From the IMG/VR virus record IMGVR_UViG_3300013795_000075, positions 1-23,186 of that record: 23,186 nucleotides of DNA; one strand, 5' to 3'. The stretch comes from a virus. The notes beneath the pieces are model-generated. The model was given only the letters and a program-made list of their open reading frames with translations. It made no database searches and was not told the origin of the DNA. Within the stretch, counting starts at the first letter, position 1, and each line of letters opens with the position of its first letter. Positions 15,678 to 22,268 of the stretch are shown one piece after another. The position numbers and the translations under genes were made by a program.

Positions 15678-16012
15678 TACGCTACCAGCCTACCAGATAT
15701 AATGCCAACACTAAGATATACATCAAATCTAACAACACCCATAGACATTTCTACTAAATCATATTTAACATCTTGAAAGTTCAATCTAGGGTCAAAACTA
15801 CAAGCGTTTTTAAAGTCTCTTCTAAAATCTATTAGAGTAGAAGAGTCTAAGTTTCTATGCTTACGTTTTACAAAATCAGTACCATAGTCAGGATTACAGA
15901 TCACAGACTTTTTACGCGTAGTGAGTGCATCATAAAAAGACTCATCAGGAGTATTTGAATAACCATCCTTATCTATATATATAGTAGTTTCTAAATGTTC
16001 TATTTTAATCAT
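15677..16012 (-). CDS. W: Baseplate protein W (T4 gp25-like)
   Basis: A 111-residue protein of the gpW/gp25 family. Key features are ALTTRKKSVICNPDYGTDFV, where gp25 proteins have 'll.t..ge....p.yG..l', and a central FRRDFKNACSFDPRL helix leading to a final beta sheet (RFDVYLSVGI). Gp25-like proteins sit at the contact between wedge and sheath and start sheath polymerisation. The conserved glutamate of the family ('EW..i') is not obvious here. The gene is one base downstream of the gpV stop. Confidence 0.87.
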   Translation of the reverse strand: MIKIEHLETTIYIDKDGYSNTPDESFYDALTTRKKSVICNPDYGTDFVKRKHRNLDSSTLIDFRRDFKNACSFDPRLNFQDVKYDLVEMSMGVVRFDVYLSVGIISGRLVA

Positions 16013-16013
16013 G

Positions 16014-16517
16014 TCATACTCTTGGGAATGCAGCGTTCATGTGATTAGTCAAATCACCACGTACATCAGTAATAGTACCTGTAACTTTTAGATTGCTATC
16101 TATCGTCACCAAAGATGCTTTTATCATCACATCTTTTTCAGCTTCAACAGTTATAGAACATGGTGTTTTTAGCGTAATTTCCTCAGCTTTAGTATCATGT
16201 ATATAAGTAGTACCATCTATAGCCCACCTTACTATCTTATTCTCATCTATATCATGAGGTAAAGCTACTTTTTCATAAGCTATATTCCCATCTACAAAAC
16301 CATCTTCACTCTTACCGCTTTGGTTAAACACCATGCATTGGTCACCCACGCGAGGTGGTATATGCTCCTTATAGAAAGAAGATATTTTTTGTTTAAGTGG
16401 TAGCCAGTTGGTAGTGCGTCCATCTACATCGGCTTTAACTTCACAAGTCTTACCATTACCTAATGCTATATATTGTACATCAGATATAACACCTATTTGT
16501 ATATCTGTTTGTGTCAT
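16014..16517 (-). CDS. V: Baseplate central spike protein V (P2 gpV-like)
   Basis: A 167-residue membrane-piercing spike. The N-terminal OB-like part (about 5-85) has the family sequence RVGDQCMVFNQSG preceded by NWLPLKQ. A repeated-strand part (about 105-150) has ITLKTPCSITVEAEKDVMIK and KVTGTITDVRGD, which would form the triple-stranded beta-helix tip. P2-type spikes usually end in an HxH motif that binds an iron atom; here the C-terminus reads NHMNAAFPRV with a single histidine. The start overlaps the o-spanin stop (ATGA). The gene begins the tail module proper, as in P2. Confidence 0.88.
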   Translation of the reverse strand: MTQTDIQIGVISDVQYIALGNGKTCEVKADVDGRTTNWLPLKQKISSFYKEHIPPRVGDQCMVFNQSGKSEDGFVDGNIAYEKVALPHDIDENKIVRWAIDGTTYIHDTKAEEITLKTPCSITVEAEKDVMIKASLVTIDSNLKVTGTITDVRGDLTNHMNAAFPRV

Positions 16518-16807
16518 TTTAGTAGCTCCGAGATAGCTCTAAGTTTTTGGGTATTTTGGTAGTTGCAGAAAATTAAATCTTTACCATATTTTGTAAGTTC
16601 TTTTGAACCTTTACAGATTTTTACATCTTTTAATAAAGTTGGGTTAGGTGGAGTAGCCGGAGTTAAAAGTTCATCAGGTATATCTACCTTTTGAACAGAA
16701 AACTCAGTTACTACTTTAGGCTTAGGAAACAAAGCACCTACAAGATTACTACTGCAACCTGTTAGCAAAGTTAATAAAATCATTAATATTATTGATTTTT
16801 TTATCAT
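16514..16807 (-). CDS. Outer-membrane spanin subunit (Rz1-like lipoprotein)
   Basis: A small lipoprotein of about 97 residues starting MIKKSIILMILLTLLTGC; the LTGC lipobox puts the lipidated cysteine at residue 18. The mature part has proline-rich segments (PKPK, TPATPPNPT) and a C-terminal helix after FCNYQN, typical of o-spanins. I chose the ATG at 16,805-16,807 because GGAAGG lies eight bases upstream. A GTG at 16,852 would add 15 residues, break the signal and has no SD. The first 59 bases overlap the i-spanin gene in another frame, the classic Rz/Rz1 arrangement. O-spanin and i-spanin bridge the periplasm and fuse the membranes at lysis. Confidence 0.82.
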   Translation of the reverse strand: MIKKSIILMILLTLLTGCSSNLVGALFPKPKVVTEFSVQKVDIPDELLTPATPPNPTLLKDVKICKGSKELTKYGKDLIFCNYQNTQKLRAISELLK

Positions 16808-17081
16808 TATCAGCACCTTCCACTTTAGATTTGTAACGGCGTAAAACTTCACTCTTTTTTTTATTGTTTGCTATGAGTTTTTTAAGTGTTCTTTTACAGC
16901 TTTTTTCTGCATCAGTTGTTTTTTTAATCTCTATTTTTTGGGTCTGAACTTTAGAAGTTAAAGCTATATTGTCCATGACCTCCCAAGCATACATAGAACC
17001 CAAAATTACCAAAGCACCTGCTAGAATATAAGTGATTATCTTTGTTGGGTTTTTGATTAGCTCTAATGCTTGAGTTATCAT
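16749..17081 (-). CDS. Inner-membrane spanin subunit (Rz-like)
   Basis: A 110-residue protein with one N-terminal membrane segment (about 15-34, IITYILAGALVILGSMYAWE) and a lysine-rich coiled-coil periplasmic part (about 40-90). This is the shape of i-spanins. The o-spanin gene starts inside its 3' end in another frame. I-spanin and o-spanin form a complex that disrupts the outer membrane after peptidoglycan is cut. No sequence motif identifies it, so the call rests on shape, the overlapping lipoprotein and the lysis context. Confidence 0.75.
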   Translation of the reverse strand: MITQALELIKNPTKIITYILAGALVILGSMYAWEVMDNIALTSKVQTQKIEIKKTTDAEKSCKRTLKKLIANNKKKSEVLRRYKSKVEGADNDKKINNINDFINFANRLQ

Positions 17082-17083
17082 TA

Positions 17084-17431
17084 TTAAATAGCTCCAACTT
17101 TAGTTAATAATCGAGAAAGTTTATTATTTACTTTGTCGTAACATTCTTTTGTATTTACACGTTCTGAGAGGGTAACATCTGTTATGAGCTTTACAACTTC
17201 TTTATGATGTTCCTGTGAGGTTTTATATTGTAAATTGAAAGATTTTTGATTTTCTACCATGTCAGTTAGAGCTTCAGATATCTTTTTTTGATAATCTTTA
17301 TCTTTGAGAATAACCCACAATAAAATCCCTGCAGTAACAAAAGATAAAACCAAAAATGAACCCATCACGCCCTGCTCTACTATTCCATTTGTAGCACTCT
17401 CAACTACATGACTTACCGTTTCTTCTAACAA
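17084..17431 (-). CDS. Holin-like single-span membrane protein
   Basis: A 115-residue protein with one hydrophobic segment (about 23-43, MGSFLVLSFVTAGILLWVIL), then DKDYQKK and a long charged helix or coiled coil. The layout resembles BhlA/UviB-type holins. It lies directly upstream of the spanin pair, so a holin role (inner-membrane pores that let the muramidase reach the cell wall) is plausible. The start is TTG (17,429-17,431), with GAGGA seven bases upstream. It could instead be another small membrane protein of the lysis cassette. Confidence 0.6.
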   Translation of the reverse strand: MLEETVSHVVESATNGIVEQGVMGSFLVLSFVTAGILLWVILKDKDYQKKISEALTDMVENQKSFNLQYKTSQEHHKEVVKLITDVTLSERVNTKECYDKVNNKLSRLLTKVGAI

Positions 17432-17536
17432 TTAAAAATCCTCTGACAAATAATAATATAGAAACATAGGGGTTAAAGCCATCAACGCTAAAAAAGATAT
17501 AAACAAATCACAAGCATCACACAAATACTTTTTCAA
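17432..17536 (-). CDS. 34-residue membrane miniprotein at the head of the lysis/tail operon
   Basis: A short ORF starting at TTG (17,534-17,536) with AAGGG five bases upstream and ending TAA directly against the TTG start of the holin-like gene. It encodes MKKYLCDACDLFISFLALMA, then a short hydrophobic stretch (LTPMFLYYYL) and a charged end: one membrane span with two cysteines near the N-terminus. It is the first gene after the late promoter, so it could be a holin, antiholin or lysis timer. No homology can be claimed. Confidence 0.5.
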   Translation of the reverse strand: MKKYLCDACDLFISFLALMALTPMFLYYYLSEDF

Positions 17537-17565
17537 AATAACCCTTATGTTCTTTTGGTATTTGT

Positions 17566-17595
17566 ATTATTCAAGCTTTACTTCAAGTATGTCAA
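17566..17595 (-). promoter_or_regulatory. Late promoter of the leftward lysis/tail operon
   Basis: On the minus strand a perfect -35 TTGACA (17,590-17,595) is followed after 18 bases by AATAAT (17,566-17,571), five of six matches to the -10 consensus. It lies about 30 bases upstream of the 34-residue ORF and is the only good promoter seen for the 17-kb operon. Because it fits the host sigma-70 consensus, expression in lysogens must be held down by a repressor or needs another control. Confidence 0.65.
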
Positions 17596-17614
17596 GGCAC
17601 TTTTCATAATTTGG

Positions 17615-17620
17615 TATAAT
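17615..17620 (+). promoter_or_regulatory. Extended -10 promoter for the secreted-protein gene
   Basis: TGGTATAAT gives a perfect TATAAT with an extended TGn element 21 bases before the ATG at 17,641. No good -35 is visible, which is acceptable for an extended -10 promoter. It diverges from the leftward late promoter, and the two overlap in the same 60 bases, so they may interfere with each other. Confidence 0.55.
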
Positions 17621-17640
17621 TCTTTTTAAAAGAGGGTAGT

Positions 17641-17988
17641 ATGAACAAATTATTTTTTACCTTATTACTTGTAGCAAGTATCAATGCAGAGTCTTTTATT
17701 AGTCCAATAAATTTTAAAAACACACAAGAAAATAAAAATAAAGTCATTGCTTTCATAAAGTTTGAAGTAGCAAGGAATAACCAAGGCATGGATATAGATG
17801 AAGCAGTAGCTAGATATGACGAAGAGATGCAACTAGAAGCATTTAAAACACTAATTCATGTAGAAAATAAAGGTGTATTGAAAAGCACTATAAAAAATAA
17901 TTGTGACGAGTATGGCTGTAGTTATGGAGTTATATTAATGGCATACCAAGAAAATATAAAAGCAAAAAATAAAGTTTTATCTTGGTAA
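17641..17988 (+). CDS. Small secreted/periplasmic protein of unknown function
   Basis: A 115-residue protein with a Sec signal (MNKLFFTLLLVASINA, cleavage after A16). The mature part is helical and charged. It has a Cys pair (C88, C93) in CDEYGC that could form a disulfide in the periplasm. No family is recognised. It has its own extended -10 promoter and an SD (GAGGG, four bases from ATG). It converges on the repressor gene with no gap, so it could be expressed in the lysogen. This layout fits a lysogenic-conversion gene (superinfection exclusion or host-surface change), but this is inference. Confidence 0.7.
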   Translation: MNKLFFTLLLVASINAESFISPINFKNTQENKNKVIAFIKFEVARNNQGMDIDEAVARYDEEMQLEAFKTLIHVENKGVLKSTIKNNCDEYGCSYGVILMAYQENIKAKNKVLSW

Positions 17989-18678
17989 TTAACTTTTTAA
18001 AATCCTACCAACCACCATACCAATTATTTCTATATAGTCTTGACTTTCATCTGCTTTTATAGTTTCACTCTCATATACTTTATTACATGAAGAAATGACT
18101 ATATCACCATTGCTTTTGAAACATAAATTTTTAATCATAGTACCATGTGCTGCGGTTATCACATATTTACCATCCATAAATCCCATATCACTATTAAAAT
18201 CACAAAAGATAACTATATCTCCAGCATCCACATAAGGTATCATACTGTCACCTATTACCAATATTGAACGTAATTTCTTATGATGATATTTTTTAGATAC
18301 AGCCATTTTATCAACATACATAACATCGGCTATTTCATCCATTCCGACTAAGTGACCAAGTGACCCAGCACCAATATAGCCACTAAGCATATCAACTTTT
18401 AATGTATTAGATACCATGGGTCTTACGCTTGGCATTTTTTCTCTTAATATTGCATCCATTGCTTGTGTAGAGTCATCAAATAAAAACTGCTCAGGTATGC
18501 CTAAGATATCTGCCAATGCTATAATTGTTTTAATCTTTGGATTTGCTCCAGACTCCCAACTTTGAACATTCGCGTTACTACTTTTAAATCCATATAATGC
18601 AGTAATTCTATATGCCAAATCAGCACGTGTCATATTTAACTTTTGTCTGTATTTTTTTAAATTCTCTCCAAATGTCAT
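17989..18678 (-). CDS. CI-like repressor with S24 self-cleaving domain
   Basis: A 229-residue repressor. Residues 4-60 form an XRE-type helix-turn-helix (TRADLAYRITALYGF, VQSWESGANPKIKTIIALAD). The C-terminal S24 peptidase-like domain has the cleavage site A104-G105 (YIGAGSLG), the nucleophile S145 in GDSMIPYVDAGDIVI and the general-base lysine K183 in GTMIKNL, spaced as in LexA and CI. Binding keeps the prophage silent; RecA-stimulated self-cleavage after DNA damage releases it. The start has AAAAGGA seven bases upstream. It faces a divergent two-HTH regulator, and operator candidates lie between the two. Confidence 0.93.
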   Translation of the reverse strand: MTFGENLKKYRQKLNMTRADLAYRITALYGFKSSNANVQSWESGANPKIKTIIALADILGIPEQFLFDDSTQAMDAILREKMPSVRPMVSNTLKVDMLSGYIGAGSLGHLVGMDEIADVMYVDKMAVSKKYHHKKLRSILVIGDSMIPYVDAGDIVIFCDFNSDMGFMDGKYVITAAHGTMIKNLCFKSNGDIVISSCNKVYESETIKADESQDYIEIIGMVVGRILKS

Positions 18679-18695
18679 ACTAATTCCTTTTATAA

Positions 18696-18701
18696 ATTAT
18701 A
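18696..18701 (-). promoter_or_regulatory. -10 box of the repressor promoter
   Basis: On the minus strand TATAAT at 18,696-18,701 lies 17 bases before the repressor ATG, so the leader is very short. No good -35 is seen. The nearby operator candidate at 18,731-18,750 is about 30 bases upstream, close enough for autoregulation. Confidence 0.5.
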
Positions 18702-18730
18702 TTACAAACTTTAATGCTACCATCATTAAA

Positions 18731-18753
18731 ATACAAGTATTTAATTGTATAAT
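18731..18753 (+). promoter_or_regulatory. Rightward early promoter with overlapping operator candidate
   Basis: A perfect TATAAT (18,748-18,753) serves the gene at 18,792. The inverted repeat ATACAA-8 nt-TTGTAT (18,731-18,750) overlaps the -10 by three bases and would cover the -35 side, so a bound dimer would block polymerase. This is the expected operator position for the repressor, and the divergent gene would be its switch partner. A half-site-like TTACAAA sits at 18,702-18,708, near the repressor -10. Confidence 0.55.
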
Positions 18754-18791
18754 CTCTATAATTAATAATATAATTTATAAAATGGATAAAT

Positions 18792-19241
18792 ATGCTAAAA
18801 GTATCATACATCGCTACCACACTAGAGATAACATTTCAACAAGTGCATAATTACATTAAAAAAAAACAACTTAAGGCAACTAAGTGTGATGGACATTGGC
18901 TTATAAAAGAAGAAGATTATAACTTTTTTTTCAATACACATTTTATAAATAGGCACAATAAAAAAGGTGTTAAAATTCCATCAAATGAACAAATACAGAT
19001 ACTTAGAGATTTTATAGCAGATTATGATAATAATAACTTACTTCCAAAATATTTTCAAAAAAAATATAAAAATATTGACTCACTCATACCACCATTAAAA
19101 ATTTTTTATATAGCAAAAAGAAACACTTTTATACTGAAAGACAAATCAACCATGACAATAGTAGACTTATCTGAAAAATATAATTTATCTATATCACAAA
19201 TCAACAGAATAATTAAAAAATCAAAAGAGAGGGATAATTGA
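18792..19241 (+). CDS. Regulator with two helix-turn-helix regions (Cro/early position)
   Basis: A 149-residue basic protein. The N-terminal part (1-45) has the shape of an excisionase/MerR-like HTH: YIATTLEITFQQVHNYIKKK, then GHWLIKEEDYNFFF. The C-terminal region (about 118-146) shows a second HTH-like pattern: MTIVDLSEKYNLSISQINRI. The divergent position relative to the repressor is that of Cro or an early regulator, so it likely controls the lytic switch. Unlike canonical Cro it is larger and carries both HTH types. The ATG at 18,792 has only a weak SD (GGAT). Confidence 0.65.
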   Translation: MLKVSYIATTLEITFQQVHNYIKKKQLKATKCDGHWLIKEEDYNFFFNTHFINRHNKKGVKIPSNEQIQILRDFIADYDNNNLLPKYFQKKYKNIDSLIPPLKIFYIAKRNTFILKDKSTMTIVDLSEKYNLSISQINRIIKKSKERDN

Positions 19242-19269
19242 AAATAAATAAATTGCACAATCAACCACA

Positions 19270-19314
19270 TTCTTAATAAGATTTTTATTATTTAATAACT
19301 TCTTAATAAGATTT
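19270..19314 (+). repeat. Two 15-bp direct repeats upstream of the RHH gene (operator candidates)
   Basis: TTCTTAATAAGATTT occurs at 19,270-19,284 and 19,300-19,314, exactly 30 bases apart (about three helical turns). Each copy contains the odd palindrome CTTA-A-TAAG, suitable for a dimer. The second copy ends two bases before a TATATA box (19,317-19,322). They are placed to control the downstream ribbon-helix-helix gene, probably by that protein itself. Confidence 0.6.
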
Positions 19315-19350
19315 AGTATATACTTTTTGCAGCATTTAAAAAGGATATTT

Positions 19351-19563
19351 ATGGATCAAGATGATATCTATACAGTTTCAGATGATTTAAGTCTATTTGA
19401 TGGAATGAAATACAAAAAAGAAAGCATGAGTTTTTCCATACGTGCTGACATCAAAAAAGACTATGACGCTTTTATAAAAGAAAACGATTTAAATCGTTCA
19501 AACGTTATACAGAAAGTCATGTTAAATATTTTAGTTAAAGCCGGAGTAAGAAAGAAGGCATAA
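19351..19563 (+). CDS. Ribbon-helix-helix (CopG/Arc-type) regulator
   Basis: A 70-residue protein with an acidic start and a ribbon-helix-helix domain (about 26-62). The strand ESMSFSIRADI is followed by KKDYDAFIKEND and NRSNVIQKVMLNIL, typical of Arc/CopG dimers. I chose the ATG at 19,351 because AAGGA lies five bases upstream. An in-frame TTG at 19,327 would add eight residues without an SD. Its position before the replication genes and the adjacent direct repeats suggest autoregulation and possibly control of primase/helicase expression. Confidence 0.75.
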   Translation: MDQDDIYTVSDDLSLFDGMKYKKESMSFSIRADIKKDYDAFIKENDLNRSNVIQKVMLNILVKAGVRKKA

Positions 19564-19565
19564 AA

Positions 19566-19677
19566 AAAGGCTAGAACATCGAAAGATGAACTAACCTTTG
19601 ATTAGAAAACTGCTACAAGCTAATTTTCGTGGTTGAAAGTATTGTAGCAGTTTATTAATTAATAATCAATTAATAAA
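19566..19677 (+). ncRNA. Structured RNA leader between RHH gene and primase
   Basis: Three hairpins lie in 112 bases. Hairpin 1 (19,566-19,599): AAAGG/CCTTT, a C-A mismatch, TAG/CTA, an AA/AA loop, then CATC-GAAA-GATG with a GNRA tetraloop. Hairpin 2: AAACTGCTACAA (19,607-19,618) with TTGTAGCAGTTT (19,642-19,653), 12 perfect bp around a 23-nt loop. Hairpin 3: TTTATTAATT (19,651-19,660) with AATTAATAAA (19,668-19,677), 10 perfect bp, whose 3' arm ends at the primase SD. Hairpins 2 and 3 share three bases and could be alternative. No U-tract follows, so simple termination is unlikely. Riboregulation of primase or a small RNA are possibilities. Confidence 0.5.
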
Positions 19678-19686
19678 GGTATCAAT

Positions 19687-20715
19687 ATGAGTACAGAGCA
19701 ACCCTCACTAGATGAGATTAAAACATCACTTGACATCGTGACTATTGCAGAGCTATACGGTGAACTTAAAAAAGTAGGTGCAAACTACAGTTATAAAGAT
19801 GACAAATCTATCATCATAAACCCATCAAAACAAATCTTTAGCAACTTTAACGGAGACATTATGAGCGGTTCAGTTTTAGACCTCATTATGTACATGGAGA
19901 AGATAGAGCTAAATGACGCTATTAAGAAGTTAAAAGAACTAGCTGGAGCAGAAACCTATACCATAGACCCAGCCAAACAACTGCAACGTAAAACAGAAGC
20001 CTCTAAAAAGAAAGTTGTTGATTTCCAAAAGTTAGGTCTTTTTGCTAAAAACGACCTCACAGCAGGTCAAGCTAAAAAACCCATACCTATCACCATAGAA
20101 GGTGATACTATTCTTAATTATCTATCTATAAATGAAGTCTATCATAAACTCTTTGAACGTACACAGTTTACCATGGAGTACCATGACAAAATCAACTACC
20201 TATATAACCATATCATAGGTTATGATGAGTATTTTAAATGTGCATCTATCATTATCAGAGACAGTACAGGACGTGTGGTCGATAAGTGTGCATACAGACC
20301 AAAAAAGCCCGACAGTTACGATAATTGGGGTGACCCAAAATATATACATAAAAACAGCCATACACGAGGTAATGACTTTTTATATCCCTTTCAAAAAGAA
20401 GTAGAAAGTATCTTAGCTAAAGAGGATTACTTTATCGTGGGGGAGGGCATTAAAAACGCTGTAAACGCTCTTATTTATGGAGTGCCTTACATTACTATAG
20501 AGAGCACATCAAATAAGGCTAATCATAACCTCATAGAGTATATCAAAGCCTTACTAAACAACCAATACAAAGTCATAGCCATGTTTGATGGGGATAAGGC
20601 TGGAGCTATAGGATACAAAGCTCTTAAAAAAGAACTGGGTACAGAGTTAGATAACTTTTTTGACTTTACATCAGATGAAGACTTCACTAGCTATATAGTA
20701 GGAGAAAACGCATGA
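19687..20715 (+). CDS. Phage primase, TOPRIM type with degenerate CHC2-like N-terminus
   Basis: A 342-residue protein. The start, IKTSLDIVTIAELYGELKKVG, looks like the N-terminal CHC2 domain of DnaG, but residues 30-60 have no cysteine, so the zinc site is lost. The SVLDLIMYMEKIELNDAIKKL stretch completes that domain. The C-terminal TOPRIM domain (about 247-320) keeps its acidic motifs: FIVGEGIKNAVNAL (E253) and IAMFDGDKAGAIGY (D301, D303). These coordinate metal for primer synthesis. It overlaps the helicase gene by ATGA, so the two form a split version of the P4-type primase-helicase. The SD (AAAGG) lies in the 3' arm of an upstream hairpin. Confidence 0.83.
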   Translation: MSTEQPSLDEIKTSLDIVTIAELYGELKKVGANYSYKDDKSIIINPSKQIFSNFNGDIMSGSVLDLIMYMEKIELNDAIKKLKELAGAETYTIDPAKQLQRKTEASKKKVVDFQKLGLFAKNDLTAGQAKKPIPITIEGDTILNYLSINEVYHKLFERTQFTMEYHDKINYLYNHIIGYDEYFKCASIIIRDSTGRVVDKCAYRPKKPDSYDNWGDPKYIHKNSHTRGNDFLYPFQKEVESILAKEDYFIVGEGIKNAVNALIYGVPYITIESTSNKANHNLIEYIKALLNNQYKVIAMFDGDKAGAIGYKALKKELGTELDNFFDFTSDEDFTSYIVGENA

Positions 20716-22268
20716 ACGCAACTACTGAAAAAATAAACCGTATCAAAAAGAGTGCAAAAGCAACGACTAAACCACTCAAACAGATAAATAAAGAAGAAGT
20801 TACAATATCAGTACAAGCTACTGATTTAAACGAAATTTTAAAACTCTCTAAACGTATTAAAAACTTTCAATCCATGTACGAAAAAATAACAGGGGAAAAG
20901 CCAAACAATAAAGATGTGTCACTAAGTGTATTTTACGAAAATATTTTAATGGATGATTTAAAGAAATATGATACAGATATAAAAAGCCAAAATGGACTTT
21001 ATTACATTTGGACGGGTAAATATTGGAAGTCACTTGAAAAAGATACCCTAAAGCGATTTATAAAACAATACATCAAAAAAAGAGGCATGATACTTCATAC
21101 TAACAGCAATGTAGTAGATGGTGTATTTAAAAATATCTCTATTTCCAAAGGTGGTATAGTTTATAAAGTGAATGAGAATACTCAACTACTAAACCTTAAT
21201 AATGGTGTACTTTTCATTTCCCCTAAAGAAATAGAATTTAAAACGCATAACAAAAAATACAATCTCAATTATTGTTTAGATTTTAATTATGATCCAAACA
21301 GTGAAAATACACTATGGCAGAATTTCCTAGACGATGTGCTGCCAAATAGACAAACACAAAGAACATTTCAACAAGTCATAGCAAATTTACTCATAAAAGG
21401 TTTGAAAATAGAAGTTCTACCCTTTTTATATGGTACAGGGGGGAATGGTAAATCAGTAGTATTAGAAGTCCTTACAGGTCTATTTGGACGTGAAAATGTT
21501 ACGACCTATTCACTCACTAAAATTACCACAGATGAAAAAATAAGAGCTAGAATAGCAGACGGTAAGATTATGAACCTATCCAGTGAAAACAACATGGGTA
21601 ATGTAAACGCAGAAACGGTAAAAACATATAGCTCTGGTGAGCCTATGGATGCAAGATTAAATTATGGCAACCCTTTTGAGATTTATGACTATGCAAAATT
21701 TTTAGGAAACATCAATAAATTATCAGTCATGGACAGTGAACGTACTATGGCAATAATTAGACGTATTATCATTATCCCTTTCATGCGTAACCTCAACGAA
21801 GATAGCACTATTAAAGTAGATATAGATTTACACAATAAAATACTACATAACAAAAGTGGTGTATTAAATTGGATATTAATCGGTATTACTGAGGTACTTA
21901 AAAATAGAGGTATTTATAAAAGTGACGAAGTCCAAAAAATGCTAAACAGATACACAAAAGATACAAACCCTGTAGCTATGATGATAGAAGAAAACGGCTA
22001 CATAATTGATACAGATAACAAATCCCCTAAAATTATGTACTTATCGCTTAAAGAGCTTTACCATGATTATATTGACTATGCCCATGAGATAGGTGTAGGA
22101 AAATTAAACAGAAACAACTTCAAAACAGACCTACTAGCATACGCTGGAGTAAAAGAGTTTAGTAGCCAAAATAAAATATGCTTTAACCTAATAAAGCCTA
22201 TCTCTGATACAAGCAACACACCACCTGTATCAGAAGAAGTAGAAGAAGATACCCTATTCAATGGTTAA
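20712..22268 (+). CDS. SF3-type replicative helicase (P4/D5 family)
   Basis: A 518-residue ATPase. Residues 75-200 form a D5_N/P4-like region. The AAA-like core has a Walker A GTGGNGKS (241-248), an SF3 Walker B in GKIMNLSSE (E292 at the end) and motif C as FLGNINKL (N333, sensor), followed by R350/R351 as candidate arginine finger. The C-terminal part (about 440-490) resembles the winged-helix region of such helicases, which often binds origin DNA. It probably unwinds DNA at the adjacent iteron region. Its stop codon lies in the loop of an 11-bp inverted repeat (22,254-22,280). Confidence 0.9.
   Translation: MNATTEKINRIKKSAKATTKPLKQINKEEVTISVQATDLNEILKLSKRIKNFQSMYEKITGEKPNNKDVSLSVFYENILMDDLKKYDTDIKSQNGLYYIWTGKYWKSLEKDTLKRFIKQYIKKRGMILHTNSNVVDGVFKNISISKGGIVYKVNENTQLLNLNNGVLFISPKEIEFKTHNKKYNLNYCLDFNYDPNSENTLWQNFLDDVLPNRQTQRTFQQVIANLLIKGLKIEVLPFLYGTGGNGKSVVLEVLTGLFGRENVTTYSLTKITTDEKIRARIADGKIMNLSSENNMGNVNAETVKTYSSGEPMDARLNYGNPFEIYDYAKFLGNINKLSVMDSERTMAIIRRIIIIPFMRNLNEDSTIKVDIDLHNKILHNKSGVLNWILIGITEVLKNRGIYKSDEVQKMLNRYTKDTNPVAMMIEENGYIIDTDNKSPKIMYLSLKELYHDYIDYAHEIGVGKLNRNNFKTDLLAYAGVKEFSSQNKICFNLIKPISDTSNTPPVSEEVEEDTLFNG

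Noticed and set aside
17604-17789. 61-residue minus-strand ORF across the promoter region and the secreted-protein gene
   Set aside because: It is antisense to a gene with signal peptide, promoter and SD, and it has no ribosome-binding site of its own.
17971-17996. AAAGTT/AACTTT pairing between the convergent secreted-protein and repressor genes
   Set aside because: Only six AT-rich pairs with a 14-base loop and no clear U-tract; too weak to call a bidirectional terminator.
20222-20404. 60-residue plus-strand ORF inside the primase gene
   Set aside because: It is out of frame with a well-supported primase and has no SD.
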